Shown: positions 7,821 to 14,871, numbered from the stretch's first letter. The stretch is 22,213 bases of DNA from UBA8389 sp964472175 (GCA_964472175.1 CAYYJF010000031.1:1-22213); one strand, 5' to 3'. Notes: generated by a model from the sequence alone, not told the origin. Numbers and translations: made by a program.

Positions 7821-8948
7821 TCAATTCAAATCCTTTTTAAAAACCCTTCTTGTCCGAACATGTTTGGGCGTCAGGTCACTCCACAACAGTTGCACTTTTG
7901 TATTGGTCTCCAATTCCGGATTGGTTTCTGCAATTTTGTACCCATTTTTAATAAAAATAGGTGTCAAATCGTTGAATATCATAGCATTGACACCTTTGTT
8001 CTGAAAGTTGGGATGGACCCCCATCAAATAAAGATCAACCACATCATTTTTTCTCAAAGCCTTCAGTAAGTGAATGAATCCAAACGGGAAAATACGGCCT
8101 TTGGATTTTTGAAATGCCTTGCTTAATGAAGGAATGGTAATGCCCATTCCAACAACTTCATCGTTTTTATCCACAACAATGCTAATCAGTTCAGGCCGAA
8201 CAAATGAGAGGTACATTTTGATGTAATAATTGACCTGTTTGTCCGTGAGGGGCGAAAAACCATAAAGCACATTGTAGGTATCATTCCAAAGTTTGAAAAT
8301 CTTTTCACCATATTTTTTCACAAGCTCACGTGAAGAATGGCATTTGACCACCCTCAATTCATATTTTTGTGACACAATGGCCGACATTCTTTCAAATCTG
8401 GAAGGCGTTTTTTCAGGAATAGCTATTCTGAATTCTTTCCAATCGACATCTTTGACAAAACCGATGTTTTCCAGATGTGATTGATAATAGGGATAATTGT
8501 ACAGGGTGGCAAAGGTTCCAATCAAATCAAAACCTTCAATCAGCATTCCTGCATGATCCAAATCGGTAAAACCCATGGGGCCGGTCACCGCATTCATCCC
8601 TTTGGCTTTTCCCCACTCAGAAACCGCATCAATCAAAGCTTTCGTAACCTGAGGGTCATCAACAACATCAAACCAACCGAAGCGGACGTTTTGTACTTTC
8701 CAAAAATTGTTGGCATTGTGGTTGATAAATCCGGCAATTCGACCAACAATTGTTTCGTCTTTGTACGCTAAAAAACAAATGCTCTCGCAAAAATCAAAAG
8801 CAGGATTTTTTTTTGGATTGAAGGTGTTGATTTCATCAAATGTAAGGGCAGGAACATAAAAGGGATGTCCTTTGAACAATTTCAAAGAAAATTCAACAAA
8901 CTGCTTCATCTCTTTCTTTGTACGAACTTCACGAATCTCTAAACTCAT
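7821..8948 (-). CDS. GNAT-fold (N-acetyltransferase-like) protein of unknown substrate, YghO-like
   Basis: This 375-aa protein appears to have two GNAT-like lobes. The N-terminal lobe includes HPFYVPAL and a strand pair ICFLAYKDETIVGRIAGFIN (about residues 57-76), the usual GNAT beta4-beta5 hairpin. A middle segment GPMGFTDLDHAGMLIEGFD follows. The C-terminal lobe has a second hairpin (ELISIVVDKNDEVVGMGI) and an acetyl-CoA-loop-like stretch LMGVHPNFQNKGVNAMIF. It ends with ETNPELETNTKVQLLWSDL, then a basic VRTRRVFKK. That ending is typical of a family widespread in Bacteroidota and usually left as hypothetical or GNAT. No signal peptide or membrane segment is seen. Its place upstream of parE does not indicate a function. 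The fold is well supported; the reaction and substrate are unknown. Confidence 0.8.
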   Translation of the reverse strand: MSLEIREVRTKKEMKQFVEFSLKLFKGHPFYVPALTFDEINTFNPKKNPAFDFCESICFLAYKDETIVGRIAGFINHNANNFWKVQNVRFGWFDVVDDPQVTKALIDAVSEWGKAKGMNAVTGPMGFTDLDHAGMLIEGFDLIGTFATLYNYPYYQSHLENIGFVKDVDWKEFRIAIPEKTPSRFERMSAIVSQKYELRVVKCHSSRELVKKYGEKIFKLWNDTYNVLYGFSPLTDKQVNYYIKMYLSFVRPELISIVVDKNDEVVGMGITIPSLSKAFQKSKGRIFPFGFIHLLKALRKNDVVDLYLMGVHPNFQNKGVNAMIFNDLTPIFIKNGYKIAETNPELETNTKVQLLWSDLTPKHVRTRRVFKKDLN

Positions 8949-9002
8949 GGTATTGATTTTGATTAAAGGCCAAAAAACGCGAATCCTCTATGATACGGTG
9001 TG

Positions 9003-9010
9003 CAAATATA
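9003..9010 (-). promoter_or_regulatory. Predicted -7 box for the GNAT-like gene
   Basis: The complement is TATATTTG, a perfect TAnnTTTG, 54 nt before the start codon at 8948 and just beyond the rpsO terminator. No good -33 TTG is seen. Confidence 0.5.
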
Positions 9011-9035
9011 GAAAAAATGTAAATTGAATAGGAAT

Positions 9036-9067
9036 AAAAAAAACCGCCTATTTCTAAGCGGTTTTTT
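9036..9067 (-). terminator. Rho-independent terminator of rpsO
   Basis: A hairpin with CCGC (9044-9047) pairing GCGG (9058-9061), extended by A-T pairs to 10 bp around a 10-nt loop, lies 15 nt after the rpsO stop. Read on the minus strand the stem ends in a run of eight U. It is symmetrical enough to act in both directions, but only rpsO points into it. Confidence 0.85.
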
Positions 9068-9081
9068 AAAATTGTAGGAGT

Positions 9082-9354
9082 TTAGCGTCTAATGCCCAGT
9101 TCCTTAATCAATTGGCGATATTTTTCAATATCTTTGGATTTCAAATAATCCAATAAACGACGACGTTTACCAATGATAATTTTCAAGGCATGTTCCGTGC
9201 TATGATCTTTGTGATTTGACTTGAGATGACCAGTCAAGTGGTTGATACGGTAGGAAAACAATGCTATCTGGGCCTCAGGGGAACCAGTGTCAGTGTTAGA
9301 CTTTCCGTATTTGCCAAAGATTTCCTGTTTTTTTTCAGGTGATAAATACATCAT
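9082..9354 (-). CDS. rpsO: 30S ribosomal protein S15
   Basis: This 90-aa primary 16S rRNA-binding protein of the small subunit is the usual length. The family core is visible: DTGSPEAQIALFSYRINHLTGHL near residues 22-44, HSTEHALKIIIGKRRRLLDYLKSKD at 52-76, and the ending YRQLIKELGIRR. The first two codons are both ATG; homologues often start MYL, so ATG 9351 is equally plausible. It is monocistronic here, with a canonical promoter upstream (9391-9420) and a terminator directly downstream. In other bacteria S15 represses its own translation through its leader; the roughly 35-nt leader here is too short for me to see a structure. Confidence 0.97.
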   Translation of the reverse strand: MMYLSPEKKQEIFGKYGKSNTDTGSPEAQIALFSYRINHLTGHLKSNHKDHSTEHALKIIIGKRRRLLDYLKSKDIEKYRQLIKELGIRR

Positions 9355-9390
9355 GATTGTTTTTTTTTATGTTTGAAACAAATCGGGGCA

Positions 9391-9420
9391 CAAAAGTAAA
9401 CAATAGTTTTTGAAACACAA
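9391..9420 (-). promoter_or_regulatory. Bacteroidota-type promoter of rpsO
   Basis: On the minus strand TTG (complement of 9418-9420) is followed after exactly 19 nt by TACTTTTG (complement of 9391-9398). Both elements match the phylum consensus and spacing. It lies back to back with the typA promoter. Confidence 0.8.
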
Positions 9421-9442
9421 TGCTTTTATGTGAAAAATCAAC

Positions 9443-9450
9443 TAATTTTG
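9443..9450 (+). promoter_or_regulatory. Predicted -7 box of the typA promoter
   Basis: TAATTTTG matches TAnnTTTG, 40 nt before the typA ATG at 9491. A clear -33 TTG is lacking; the corresponding positions coincide with the rpsO -33 element on the other strand. Confidence 0.5.
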
Positions 9451-9490
9451 TATCCGAAATAGTATTAAGGTAAAAATCAGATCCGTACAA

Positions 9491-11143
9491 ATGCAGGATA
9501 TCCGTAACATTGCGATTATCGCTCACGTTGACCATGGTAAGACAACACTCGTAGACAAAATGTTGTTGGCCGGTCAATTGTTTAGAGCAAATGAATCAGT
9601 AGGTGAATTAATGCTCGACAGCAACGAACTGGAACGAGAACGCGGCATCACCATTCTTTCTAAAAATGTATCCATCGAATACAAAGGGGTTAAAATCAAT
9701 ATCATCGATACCCCAGGTCACGCAGATTTTGGCGGTGAAGTAGAGCGCGTTTTGAACATGGCGGACGGTGTCCTTTTGTTGGTTGATGCTTTTGAAGGCC
9801 CAATGCCGCAAACACGTTTTGTGCTTCAAAAGGCCTTGGAAATCGGATTGAAACCCATTGTGGTAATCAACAAAGTCGATAAGCCGAATTGCAGACCTGA
9901 AGAAGTTCAAGAGGCTGTTTTTGATTTGATGTTTAATCTGGAAGCAACCGAAGATCAATTGGATTTTCCAACTGTTTATGGCGCAGCCAAAAAAGGTTGG
10001 ATGAGCGAAGATTGGAAAAATGAAACCGAAGATATCACCTATTTGCTCGATCAGATCATTGCGCATATTCCTGCCCCGACCCGCTTGGAAGGTACCCCTC
10101 AAATGCTCGTCACCTCATTGGATTATTCCTCTTATGTTGGACGTATTGCCATTGGCCGTGTACACAGGGGTGTTATCAGAGAAAATAGTGAAGTAAGTCT
10201 GGTTAAAAGAGATGGCTCCATCTCCAAATCCAGAATCAAGGAATTGTACGAATTTGTAGGTTTTGGACGAAGAAGAGCTTTAGAAGTTGGTTCAGGCGAT
10301 ATTTGCGCCATTGTCGGCGTAGACGGTTTTGAGATTGGAGATACCATTGCAGACCCCATCGAGCCGGAAGCATTGAAACCCATTGCCATTGATGAACCCA
10401 CCATGAGCATGGTATTCACCATCAACAATTCTCCATTTTTTGGAAGAGATGGCAAGTTTGTTACTTCCAGACATATCCATGACCGGTTGATGAAAGAATT
10501 GGATAAGAACCTTGCATTGAGGGTTGAAAGAAGTACGGAAACCGATTTGTGGACAGTCTTTGGTCGTGGTGTTTTGCATTTGTCTGTCCTGATTGAAACC
10601 ATGCGTCGTGAAGGGTACGAATTGCAGGTTGGTCAACCCAGAGTTATTTTTAAAGAAATTGATGGTGTCCGTTGCGAGCCAATTGAAGATATGACCATCA
10701 GTGTCCCGGAAGAGTATGCCAGCAAAATGATTGATTCAGTGACCAGAAGAAAGGGTGAGTTGACTGTCATGGAAACCCGGAATGACCGAATTTATTTGGA
10801 ATTTTCCATCCCTTCCAGAGGCATCATAGGTTTGAGAAGTCTGTTGATGACTTTGTCTGCAGGTGAAGCTGTGGTTGCGCATCGATTCAATAGTTTTCAA
10901 CCATACAGAGGTGAAATTGAAAAAAGAGAAAACGGATCGATGATNNNNNNNNNNNNNNNNNNNNNNNNNNNNNNNNNNNNNNNNNNNNNNNNNNNNNNNN
11001 NNNNNNNNNNNNNNNNNNNNNNNNNNNNNNNNNNNNNNNNNNNNATCAAAGAAGATGAATATGTGGAAGTGACTCCAAAACACATGCGTATGCGCAAAAT
11101 TATTTTGGATGAAAACGAACGCAAACGTTTAGGTAAAAAATAA
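9491..11143 (+). CDS. typA: Ribosome-associated GTPase TypA/BipA (interrupted by an assembly gap)
   Basis: TypA is a translational GTPase of the EF-G group that binds the ribosome and aids 50S assembly and growth at low temperature. GTP-binding motifs are intact: AHVDHGKTT (G1) near residue 11, ERERGITI (G2), DTPGHADF (G3) and NKVDKP (G4). Domain II and the EF-G-like domain III follow (VEETDLWTVFGRGVLHLSVLIE-type segment near 350). The TypA-specific C-terminal domain is cut by 100 Ns at 10945-11044. The sequence resumes in frame with IKEDEYVEVTPKHMRMRK and ends ERKRLGKK. The translated length with the gap is 550, against about 600 for the family, so the gap hides more than its stated length. 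The gene is convergent with the DUF3109 gene. Confidence 0.95.
   Translation: MQDIRNIAIIAHVDHGKTTLVDKMLLAGQLFRANESVGELMLDSNELERERGITILSKNVSIEYKGVKINIIDTPGHADFGGEVERVLNMADGVLLLVDAFEGPMPQTRFVLQKALEIGLKPIVVINKVDKPNCRPEEVQEAVFDLMFNLEATEDQLDFPTVYGAAKKGWMSEDWKNETEDITYLLDQIIAHIPAPTRLEGTPQMLVTSLDYSSYVGRIAIGRVHRGVIRENSEVSLVKRDGSISKSRIKELYEFVGFGRRRALEVGSGDICAIVGVDGFEIGDTIADPIEPEALKPIAIDEPTMSMVFTINNSPFFGRDGKFVTSRHIHDRLMKELDKNLALRVERSTETDLWTVFGRGVLHLSVLIETMRREGYELQVGQPRVIFKEIDGVRCEPIEDMTISVPEEYASKMIDSVTRRKGELTVMETRNDRIYLEFSIPSRGIIGLRSLLMTLSAGEAVVAHRFNSFQPYRGEIEKRENGSMXXXXXXXXXXXXXXXXXXXXXXXXXXXXXXXXXXIKEDEYVEVTPKHMRMRKIILDENERKRLGKK
10945..11044. other. Assembly gap of 100 Ns
   Basis: A run of exactly 100 unknown bases lies inside typA. 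It looks like a scaffold placeholder of default size: comparison with the remembered E. coli TypA tail suggests about 82 residues (roughly 245 nt) are missing. The flanks remain in the same frame. Confidence 0.97.
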
Positions 11144-11157
11144 AATTTGGGGAAAGG

Positions 11158-11189
11158 GCATTGGAATCGATTATTTTTGATTCCAATGC
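11158..11189. repeat. Perfect 11-bp inverted repeat between typA and the DUF3109 gene
   Basis: GCATTGGAATC (11158-11168) and GATTCCAATGC (11179-11189) form a perfect stem around a 10-nt loop. It begins 15 nt after the typA stop and covers the last codons and stop of the convergent DUF3109 gene. Neither side has a U-tract, so it is not a textbook intrinsic terminator. It may still end or protect both transcripts. Confidence 0.7.
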
Positions 11190-11743
11190 TCGGCTACCAA
11201 TGCCAATTCATCGTACCATCCTTGTCCGAATTTTCGAATCAATGGTTCGCGTAGAAACTGGTATAAATACAAACCCTTGTTATTTTCCGGTTTTTTGGAT
11301 GCTGAGCAGATGCTCCACTCATGGTAGTTTATGGCAAGAAAGTCCGGATATTTTTTGATCCGTATTGGATATAAATGGCAGGAAATGGGTTTTTGAAAAT
11401 CGGTTTTACCTGCTCTCCATGCCTTTTCAATGGCACAAAAACAAATCCCCTGTTCATTATAGCATGTGAAAACGCAATCTTTCCCGTTCACAATGGATGT
11501 AACCAGCTCACCATCCCAATCGGTGTAAACGACACCTTGTCTTTCAATGATTTCTTTGGCAGCATCTGACAAATCTTCCCAAACCAAAGGCAAAACTTCC
11601 TTTAAAAGCGTTTCCTCTTCTTTTTCAACCGGTGCTCCGCTTTCTCCTTCAATACAGCAACTTCCTTTACATGAAGCCAAATGGCAACAAAAACGCTGTT
11701 CCAAAATATCGAGGCTGACAACTGTGTCTTGAATTTGAATCAT
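11171..11743 (-). CDS. DUF3109 family cysteine-rich protein
   Basis: This 190-aa protein of unknown function resembles the DUF3109 family and, more loosely, the YkgJ-type zinc/iron-chelating group. It has eleven cysteines: 19, 20, 25, 29, 30, 90, 94, 101, 103, 122 and 146. They include the clusters FCCHLASCKGSCC at 18-30 and CVFTCYNEQGICFC at 90-103, an arrangement expected to bind metal or an Fe-S cluster. Other conserved-looking pieces are PISCHLYPIR near 119-128 and YHEWSIC near 140. No signal peptide or membrane helix is seen, so it should be cytoplasmic. I start at ATG 11743 (MIQIQDTVV). A GTG at 11776 in the same frame lies inside the gpmI terminator stem and is less likely. No TAnnTTTG box was found upstream. 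Confidence 0.85.
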   Translation of the reverse strand: MIQIQDTVVSLDILEQRFCCHLASCKGSCCIEGESGAPVEKEEETLLKEVLPLVWEDLSDAAKEIIERQGVVYTDWDGELVTSIVNGKDCVFTCYNEQGICFCAIEKAWRAGKTDFQKPISCHLYPIRIKKYPDFLAINYHEWSICSASKKPENNKGLYLYQFLREPLIRKFGQGWYDELALVAEHWNQK

Positions 11744-11747
11744 GTGT

Positions 11748-11782
11748 ATAAAAATAAAGCCGGATGCAGAACGCACCCGGCT
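11748..11782 (-). terminator. Rho-independent terminator of gpmI
   Basis: On the minus strand AGCCGG (complement of 11777-11782) pairs with CCGGCT (complement of 11758-11763). The stem continues through a G-U pair and TGC/GCA to 10 bp with a 5-nt loop, followed by a T-rich tract. It lies 17 nt after the gpmI stop and just before the DUF3109 start. Confidence 0.85.
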
Positions 11783-11799
11783 ATTGTGAGATAAAAAAA

Positions 11800-13323
11800 T
11801 TAACCAATTAAGTTTTGTCCTGTCATTTCTACAGGTTTTTCAATGCCAAGAATGTGACAAATTGAGGGCGCGACATCTGCCAAAATGCCATTTGACACCT
11901 TTGCATCCTTGTTTTCGGTGACATATACGAAAGGCACCGGATTTAAGGAGTGAGCCGTATTTGGCGAGCCATCTTCATTCATGGCATTGTCTGCATTCCC
12001 GTGGTCGGCAATAATAATGACCTCGTATCCATGTGCTTTGGCTGCTTCGACAGCCTTTTCGACGTTTTGATCTACCGCCTGAACAGCTTTTTGGATGGCA
12101 TCAAGAACCCCTGTGTGGCCTACCATGTCCCCATTGGCGTAGTTGACAATGATGCAGTCGTATTTTTCACTTTCAATAGCATTTTTCAATGCGTCACCAA
12201 CTTCATTGACGCTCATCTCCGGTTTTAAATCGTAGGTGGCAACCTTTGGGGATGGTATTAAAATGCGGTCTTCACCTTCAAATACATCTTCCCGTCCGCC
12301 TGAAAAGAAAAACGTGACATGGGCATACTTCTCGGTTTCAGCCATACGCAATTGCTTCAATCCAGCCTCGGAGAGGATTTCACCCAAAGTTTTCTGTACA
12401 TTGTCTTTGTCAAAAAGAATGCGCAAGCCTTTGAACTTATCATCATAGGGAGTCATGGTGTAATATTCCAAAGGAATGGTTTTCATGCCATGCTCCGTCA
12501 AATCTTGTTGGGTTAAAGCAATGGTCAATTCTTTTGCCCTGTCATTGCGGAAATTGAAGAAGATAACCACATCACCTTCCTGAATGGTCGTCAAAGGCTT
12601 TCCGTTCTCATCAACGTGCACAATGGGTTTGATGAATTCGTCCGTTACGCCGTTTTGGTATGAATCTTCAATCGACTGAACCATGTCGGTGTACGGTGTC
12701 CCTTTTGCCTGAACCAACAATTGATAGGCTTCAGAAACACGTTCCCATCTTTTATCTCTGTCCATGGCGTAATATCGTCCAATAATGGAACCAATGGCGC
12801 CTGTATTGGCTTTTAAGTGATTTTCCAATGCGGCAATAAAACTTTTTCCACTTTTTGGATCGGTATCTCTACCATCCATAAAGCAATGAACAAAAGACTT
12901 TTCAATGCCATATATTTTGGAAATCTCGATGAGTTTGAACAAATGCTCCATGGAGCTGTGAACGCCACCGTCTGAAACCAAACCCAAAAAATGAATTTGT
13001 TTCTGGTTTTCCTTTGCATAGCTATAAGCCCTAACAATTTGCTCGTTTTCCAGGATAGTTTGTTCCCGACAAGCTTTGTTGATTTTTACCAAGTCCTGAT
13101 AAACAACCCTTCCGGCACCGATATTTAAATGACCAACCTCTGAATTGCCCATTTGTCCGTCAGGCAAACCAACGTTTTCGCCAGAGGCCTGCAGTTGAGA
13201 ATTAGGGTACTGTTTGATTAAAGAATCCCAATAAGGGGTGGGGGTATTATAAATGACATCTTCTTTACCATGATGACCCAGGCCCCATCCGTCCAGGATC
13301 ATTAACATCGCTTTTTTTCGCAT
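11800..13323 (-). CDS. gpmI: 2,3-bisphosphoglycerate-independent phosphoglycerate mutase
   Basis: This 507-aa Mn-dependent glycolytic enzyme interconverts 3- and 2-phosphoglycerate. The alkaline-phosphatase-like metal site begins with MILDGWGLG (Asp11), and the phosphoserine nucleophile Ser61 is in GQMGNSEVGHLNIGAGR. The inserted transferase domain shows HFLGLVSDGGVHS, HCFMDGRDTDP and GRYYAMDRDKRWER. The C-terminal metal ligands are in YANGDMVGHTG, IIADHGNADNAM and TAHSLNPVPF. Length is typical (505-515 aa) and no catalytic residue seems to be missing. It is a single gene: a promoter box at 13370-13377 lies upstream and a strong terminator downstream. It is divergent from the OmpA-like lipoprotein gene. 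Confidence 0.97.
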   Translation of the reverse strand: MRKKAMLMILDGWGLGHHGKEDVIYNTPTPYWDSLIKQYPNSQLQASGENVGLPDGQMGNSEVGHLNIGAGRVVYQDLVKINKACREQTILENEQIVRAYSYAKENQKQIHFLGLVSDGGVHSSMEHLFKLIEISKIYGIEKSFVHCFMDGRDTDPKSGKSFIAALENHLKANTGAIGSIIGRYYAMDRDKRWERVSEAYQLLVQAKGTPYTDMVQSIEDSYQNGVTDEFIKPIVHVDENGKPLTTIQEGDVVIFFNFRNDRAKELTIALTQQDLTEHGMKTIPLEYYTMTPYDDKFKGLRILFDKDNVQKTLGEILSEAGLKQLRMAETEKYAHVTFFFSGGREDVFEGEDRILIPSPKVATYDLKPEMSVNEVGDALKNAIESEKYDCIIVNYANGDMVGHTGVLDAIQKAVQAVDQNVEKAVEAAKAHGYEVIIIADHGNADNAMNEDGSPNTAHSLNPVPFVYVTENKDAKVSNGILADVAPSICHILGIEKPVEMTGQNLIG

Positions 13324-13369
13324 ACCTAATGAAATTATTGTTGTGAATTTTACGTCAAAATTTTCACTG

Positions 13370-13377
13370 CAAAGATA
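13370..13377 (-). promoter_or_regulatory. Predicted -7 box of the gpmI promoter
   Basis: The complement is TATCTTTG, a perfect TAnnTTTG, 46 nt before the gpmI start. No TTG stands at the expected -33 distance. Confidence 0.5.
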
Positions 13378-13462
13378 GTGGTTTTCTATGAATTACCTTT
13401 TCAGGAGGAAAGGCATTCTTGCATAATCAGGACTGTTGGGAATTTTTTTTGAAATTAATATC

Positions 13463-13470
13463 TATATTTG
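13463..13470 (+). promoter_or_regulatory. Predicted -7 box of the OmpA-like lipoprotein promoter
   Basis: TATATTTG matches TAnnTTTG, leaving a leader of about 60 nt before the ATG at 13540. The nearest TTG is 24 nt upstream, longer than the usual 19-21. Confidence 0.5.
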
Positions 13471-13539
13471 CGATAGATTAAGTGAAAAATAATTGTAATT
13501 ATAGTTCAAAACTGAGTTCAAATTTGAAAATTTAAAGCT

Positions 13540-14211
13540 ATGAAACTATCTAAACTACTCGTTGTTGGCTTGTTGAGTACTTCGCTCGTTCTCACCGGTT
13601 GTAAAACCTGGTCTAGTGCATTAAAAGGCGGTACCATTGGTACATTGGCCGGAGCTGCTGTTGGTGCAGGAGCAGGTAAATTATTGGGTAATACCGCAGT
13701 TGGTGCAATTGCCGGAGCTGCCGTTGGTGGTACTGTCGGAACTTTGATTGGCCGCAAGATGGACAAGCAAAAAGAAGAATTGGAAGCACAATTGGGAAAA
13801 AATGCCGCCGTTGAACGTATTGGAGAAGGAATCAAGGTTACTTTTGAATCCGGTATTCTTTTCGAATCCGGAAAAGCTGAGTTGAGTGAATCATCAAAAA
13901 CGGCTTTGACCAAATTTGCCGGAACGTTGAAAGAATACATGGATACCAATATCCAAATCTACGGCCATACCGATAATACCGGTTCAGACGAAATCAACAA
14001 ACCTTTGTCTGAAAACCGTGCCAAAGCTGTTCAAAGCTTTTTGGTTGCTCAGGGGGTTTCAATCAGTCGTATTAAAACTGAAGGAATGGGTTCATCCGCT
14101 CCTGTTGCTTCTAACGACACCAAAGCAGGACGCACTCAAAATCGTCGTGTTGAAGTGGCCATTACTGCAAATGAAGAAATGTTGAAAAAAGCACAAGAAG
14201 GAACTTTATAA
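13540..14211 (+). CDS. OmpA family outer-membrane lipoprotein with glycine-zipper domain
   Basis: This 223-aa lipoprotein probably links the outer membrane to peptidoglycan. It has an N-terminal signal with lipobox LTGC, so the lipidated residue is Cys21. Residues about 30-72 form a Gly/Ala-rich glycine zipper (GGTIGTLAGAAVGAGAGKLL, then GAIAGAAVGGTVGTLIGRK), able to insert in or associate with membrane. A short charged linker follows. The C-terminal OmpA domain (about 95-210) has the peptidoglycan-binding signature: IYGHTDNTGSDEINKPLSEN followed by RAKAVQSFL, with the key Asp and Arg present, then GRTQNRRVEVAI. The architecture matches YiaD-type lipoproteins. It is monocistronic, with its own promoter box and terminator. 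Confidence 0.93.
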   Translation: MKLSKLLVVGLLSTSLVLTGCKTWSSALKGGTIGTLAGAAVGAGAGKLLGNTAVGAIAGAAVGGTVGTLIGRKMDKQKEELEAQLGKNAAVERIGEGIKVTFESGILFESGKAELSESSKTALTKFAGTLKEYMDTNIQIYGHTDNTGSDEINKPLSENRAKAVQSFLVAQGVSISRIKTEGMGSSAPVASNDTKAGRTQNRRVEVAITANEEMLKKAQEGTL

Positions 14212-14230
14212 TCCAAGCTTGAAATTATTA

Positions 14231-14268
14231 AAGCCTTCCGGTTAACGTGTTTAGCCGGAAGGCTTTTT
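14231..14268 (+). terminator. Rho-independent terminator of the OmpA-like lipoprotein gene
   Basis: AAGCCTTCCGG (14231-14241) pairs with CCGGAAGGCTT (14255-14265) in a perfect 11-bp stem followed by T residues, 20 nt after the stop. It insulates the rimP operon promoter that follows. Confidence 0.92.
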
Positions 14269-14277
14269 GTTAAAATA

Positions 14278-14308
14278 TTTGCAATTTCATGGTTTTGTTG
14301 TATATTTG
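14278..14308 (+). promoter_or_regulatory. Bacteroidota-type promoter of the rimP-nusA-infB operon
   Basis: TTTG (14278-14281) and TATATTTG (14301-14308) are separated by exactly 19 nt, a full match to the phylum consensus. Transcription should begin near 14314, giving a leader of about 57 nt before the rimP GTG. Confidence 0.8.
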
Positions 14309-14327
14309 CACGCGAAACGACGATGTG

Positions 14328-14358
14328 AGGGGGACTTAGGTTCCCCTATTTTATTCTT
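14328..14358 (+). promoter_or_regulatory. Terminator-like leader hairpin before rimP
   Basis: AGGGG (14328-14332) pairs with CCCCT (14343-14347), extended by a G-U and an A-U pair to a 7-bp stem with a 6-nt CTTAGG loop. It is followed by the T-rich stretch ATTTTATTCTT. It lies between the promoter and the start codon, where it could act as an attenuator. In E. coli the equivalent operon is autoregulated by NusA through leader termination; whether that holds here is inference. Confidence 0.6.
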
Positions 14359-14370
14359 AAAAAAACACAG

Positions 14371-14841
14371 GTGATACAACAAGAACTCGTAATTCAGTTG
14401 GCCGAAAGGTGGATGCAGGATTCCCCTTTTTTTTTGGTGGAAATACGCATTACCAAGGATAACGATATTTTCGTGGAATTTGAATCCGAAGACGAAGAAG
14501 TGTCCATCGATGATTGTGTTGAGCTGAGCCGGTTTATTGAAGAAGGTTTGGACAGAGAAAAAGATGATTTCTCTCTTGAGGTCGGATCGGCAGGGCTGGG
14601 ACAGCCATTTAAAGTATTGAAACAATATCTCATTAACATAGGTGAAGAAGTTGAAGTGATTGATAAAAGCGGGAAAAAATTCAATGGAACGTTGGTTTCA
14701 GCAGATGCATCCGGTTTTACAGTTTCTGTTTCCAGAAAAGTGAAAAAAGAAGGATTAAAGAAATTGTCAGCCGTCGTCTCAGATGAATTTTACACTTTTG
14801 AACAAGTGAAGTCCGTGCGTTATTTGATTCGCTTTTCCTAG
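14371..14841 (+). CDS. rimP: Ribosome maturation factor RimP
   Basis: This 156-aa protein is needed for late 30S subunit maturation. The N-terminal alpha/beta domain (about 1-78) shows FFLVEIRITKDNDIFVEFES and the family core VSIDDCVELSRFIEEGLDRE, then FSLEVGSAGLGQPFK, matching the usual LEVSSPGLDRPL motif with substitutions. The C-terminal SH3-like domain (about 80-156) includes GEEVEVIDKSGKKFNGTLV. The start codon is GTG at 14371; no in-frame ATG lies between it and the leader hairpin. It is the first gene of rimP-nusA-infB, and the gap to nusA is 30 bp. Confidence 0.92.
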   Translation: MIQQELVIQLAERWMQDSPFFLVEIRITKDNDIFVEFESEDEEVSIDDCVELSRFIEEGLDREKDDFSLEVGSAGLGQPFKVLKQYLINIGEEVEVIDKSGKKFNGTLVSADASGFTVSVSRKVKKEGLKKLSAVVSDEFYTFEQVKSVRYLIRFS

Positions 14842-14871
14842 TAAGAATAACATACATACTACTAACAACCA

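Noticed and set aside
9491..11143. typA as a truncated gene or pseudogene (550 versus about 600 residues)
   Set aside because: The shortfall is explained by an undersized gap. All visible motifs are intact and both flanks are in frame.
13518..13949. 143-aa Pro/Ala-rich minus-strand frame opposite the OmpA-like gene
   Set aside because: It is the mirror of the glycine-zipper codons on the other strand, has no start context, and matches no known family.
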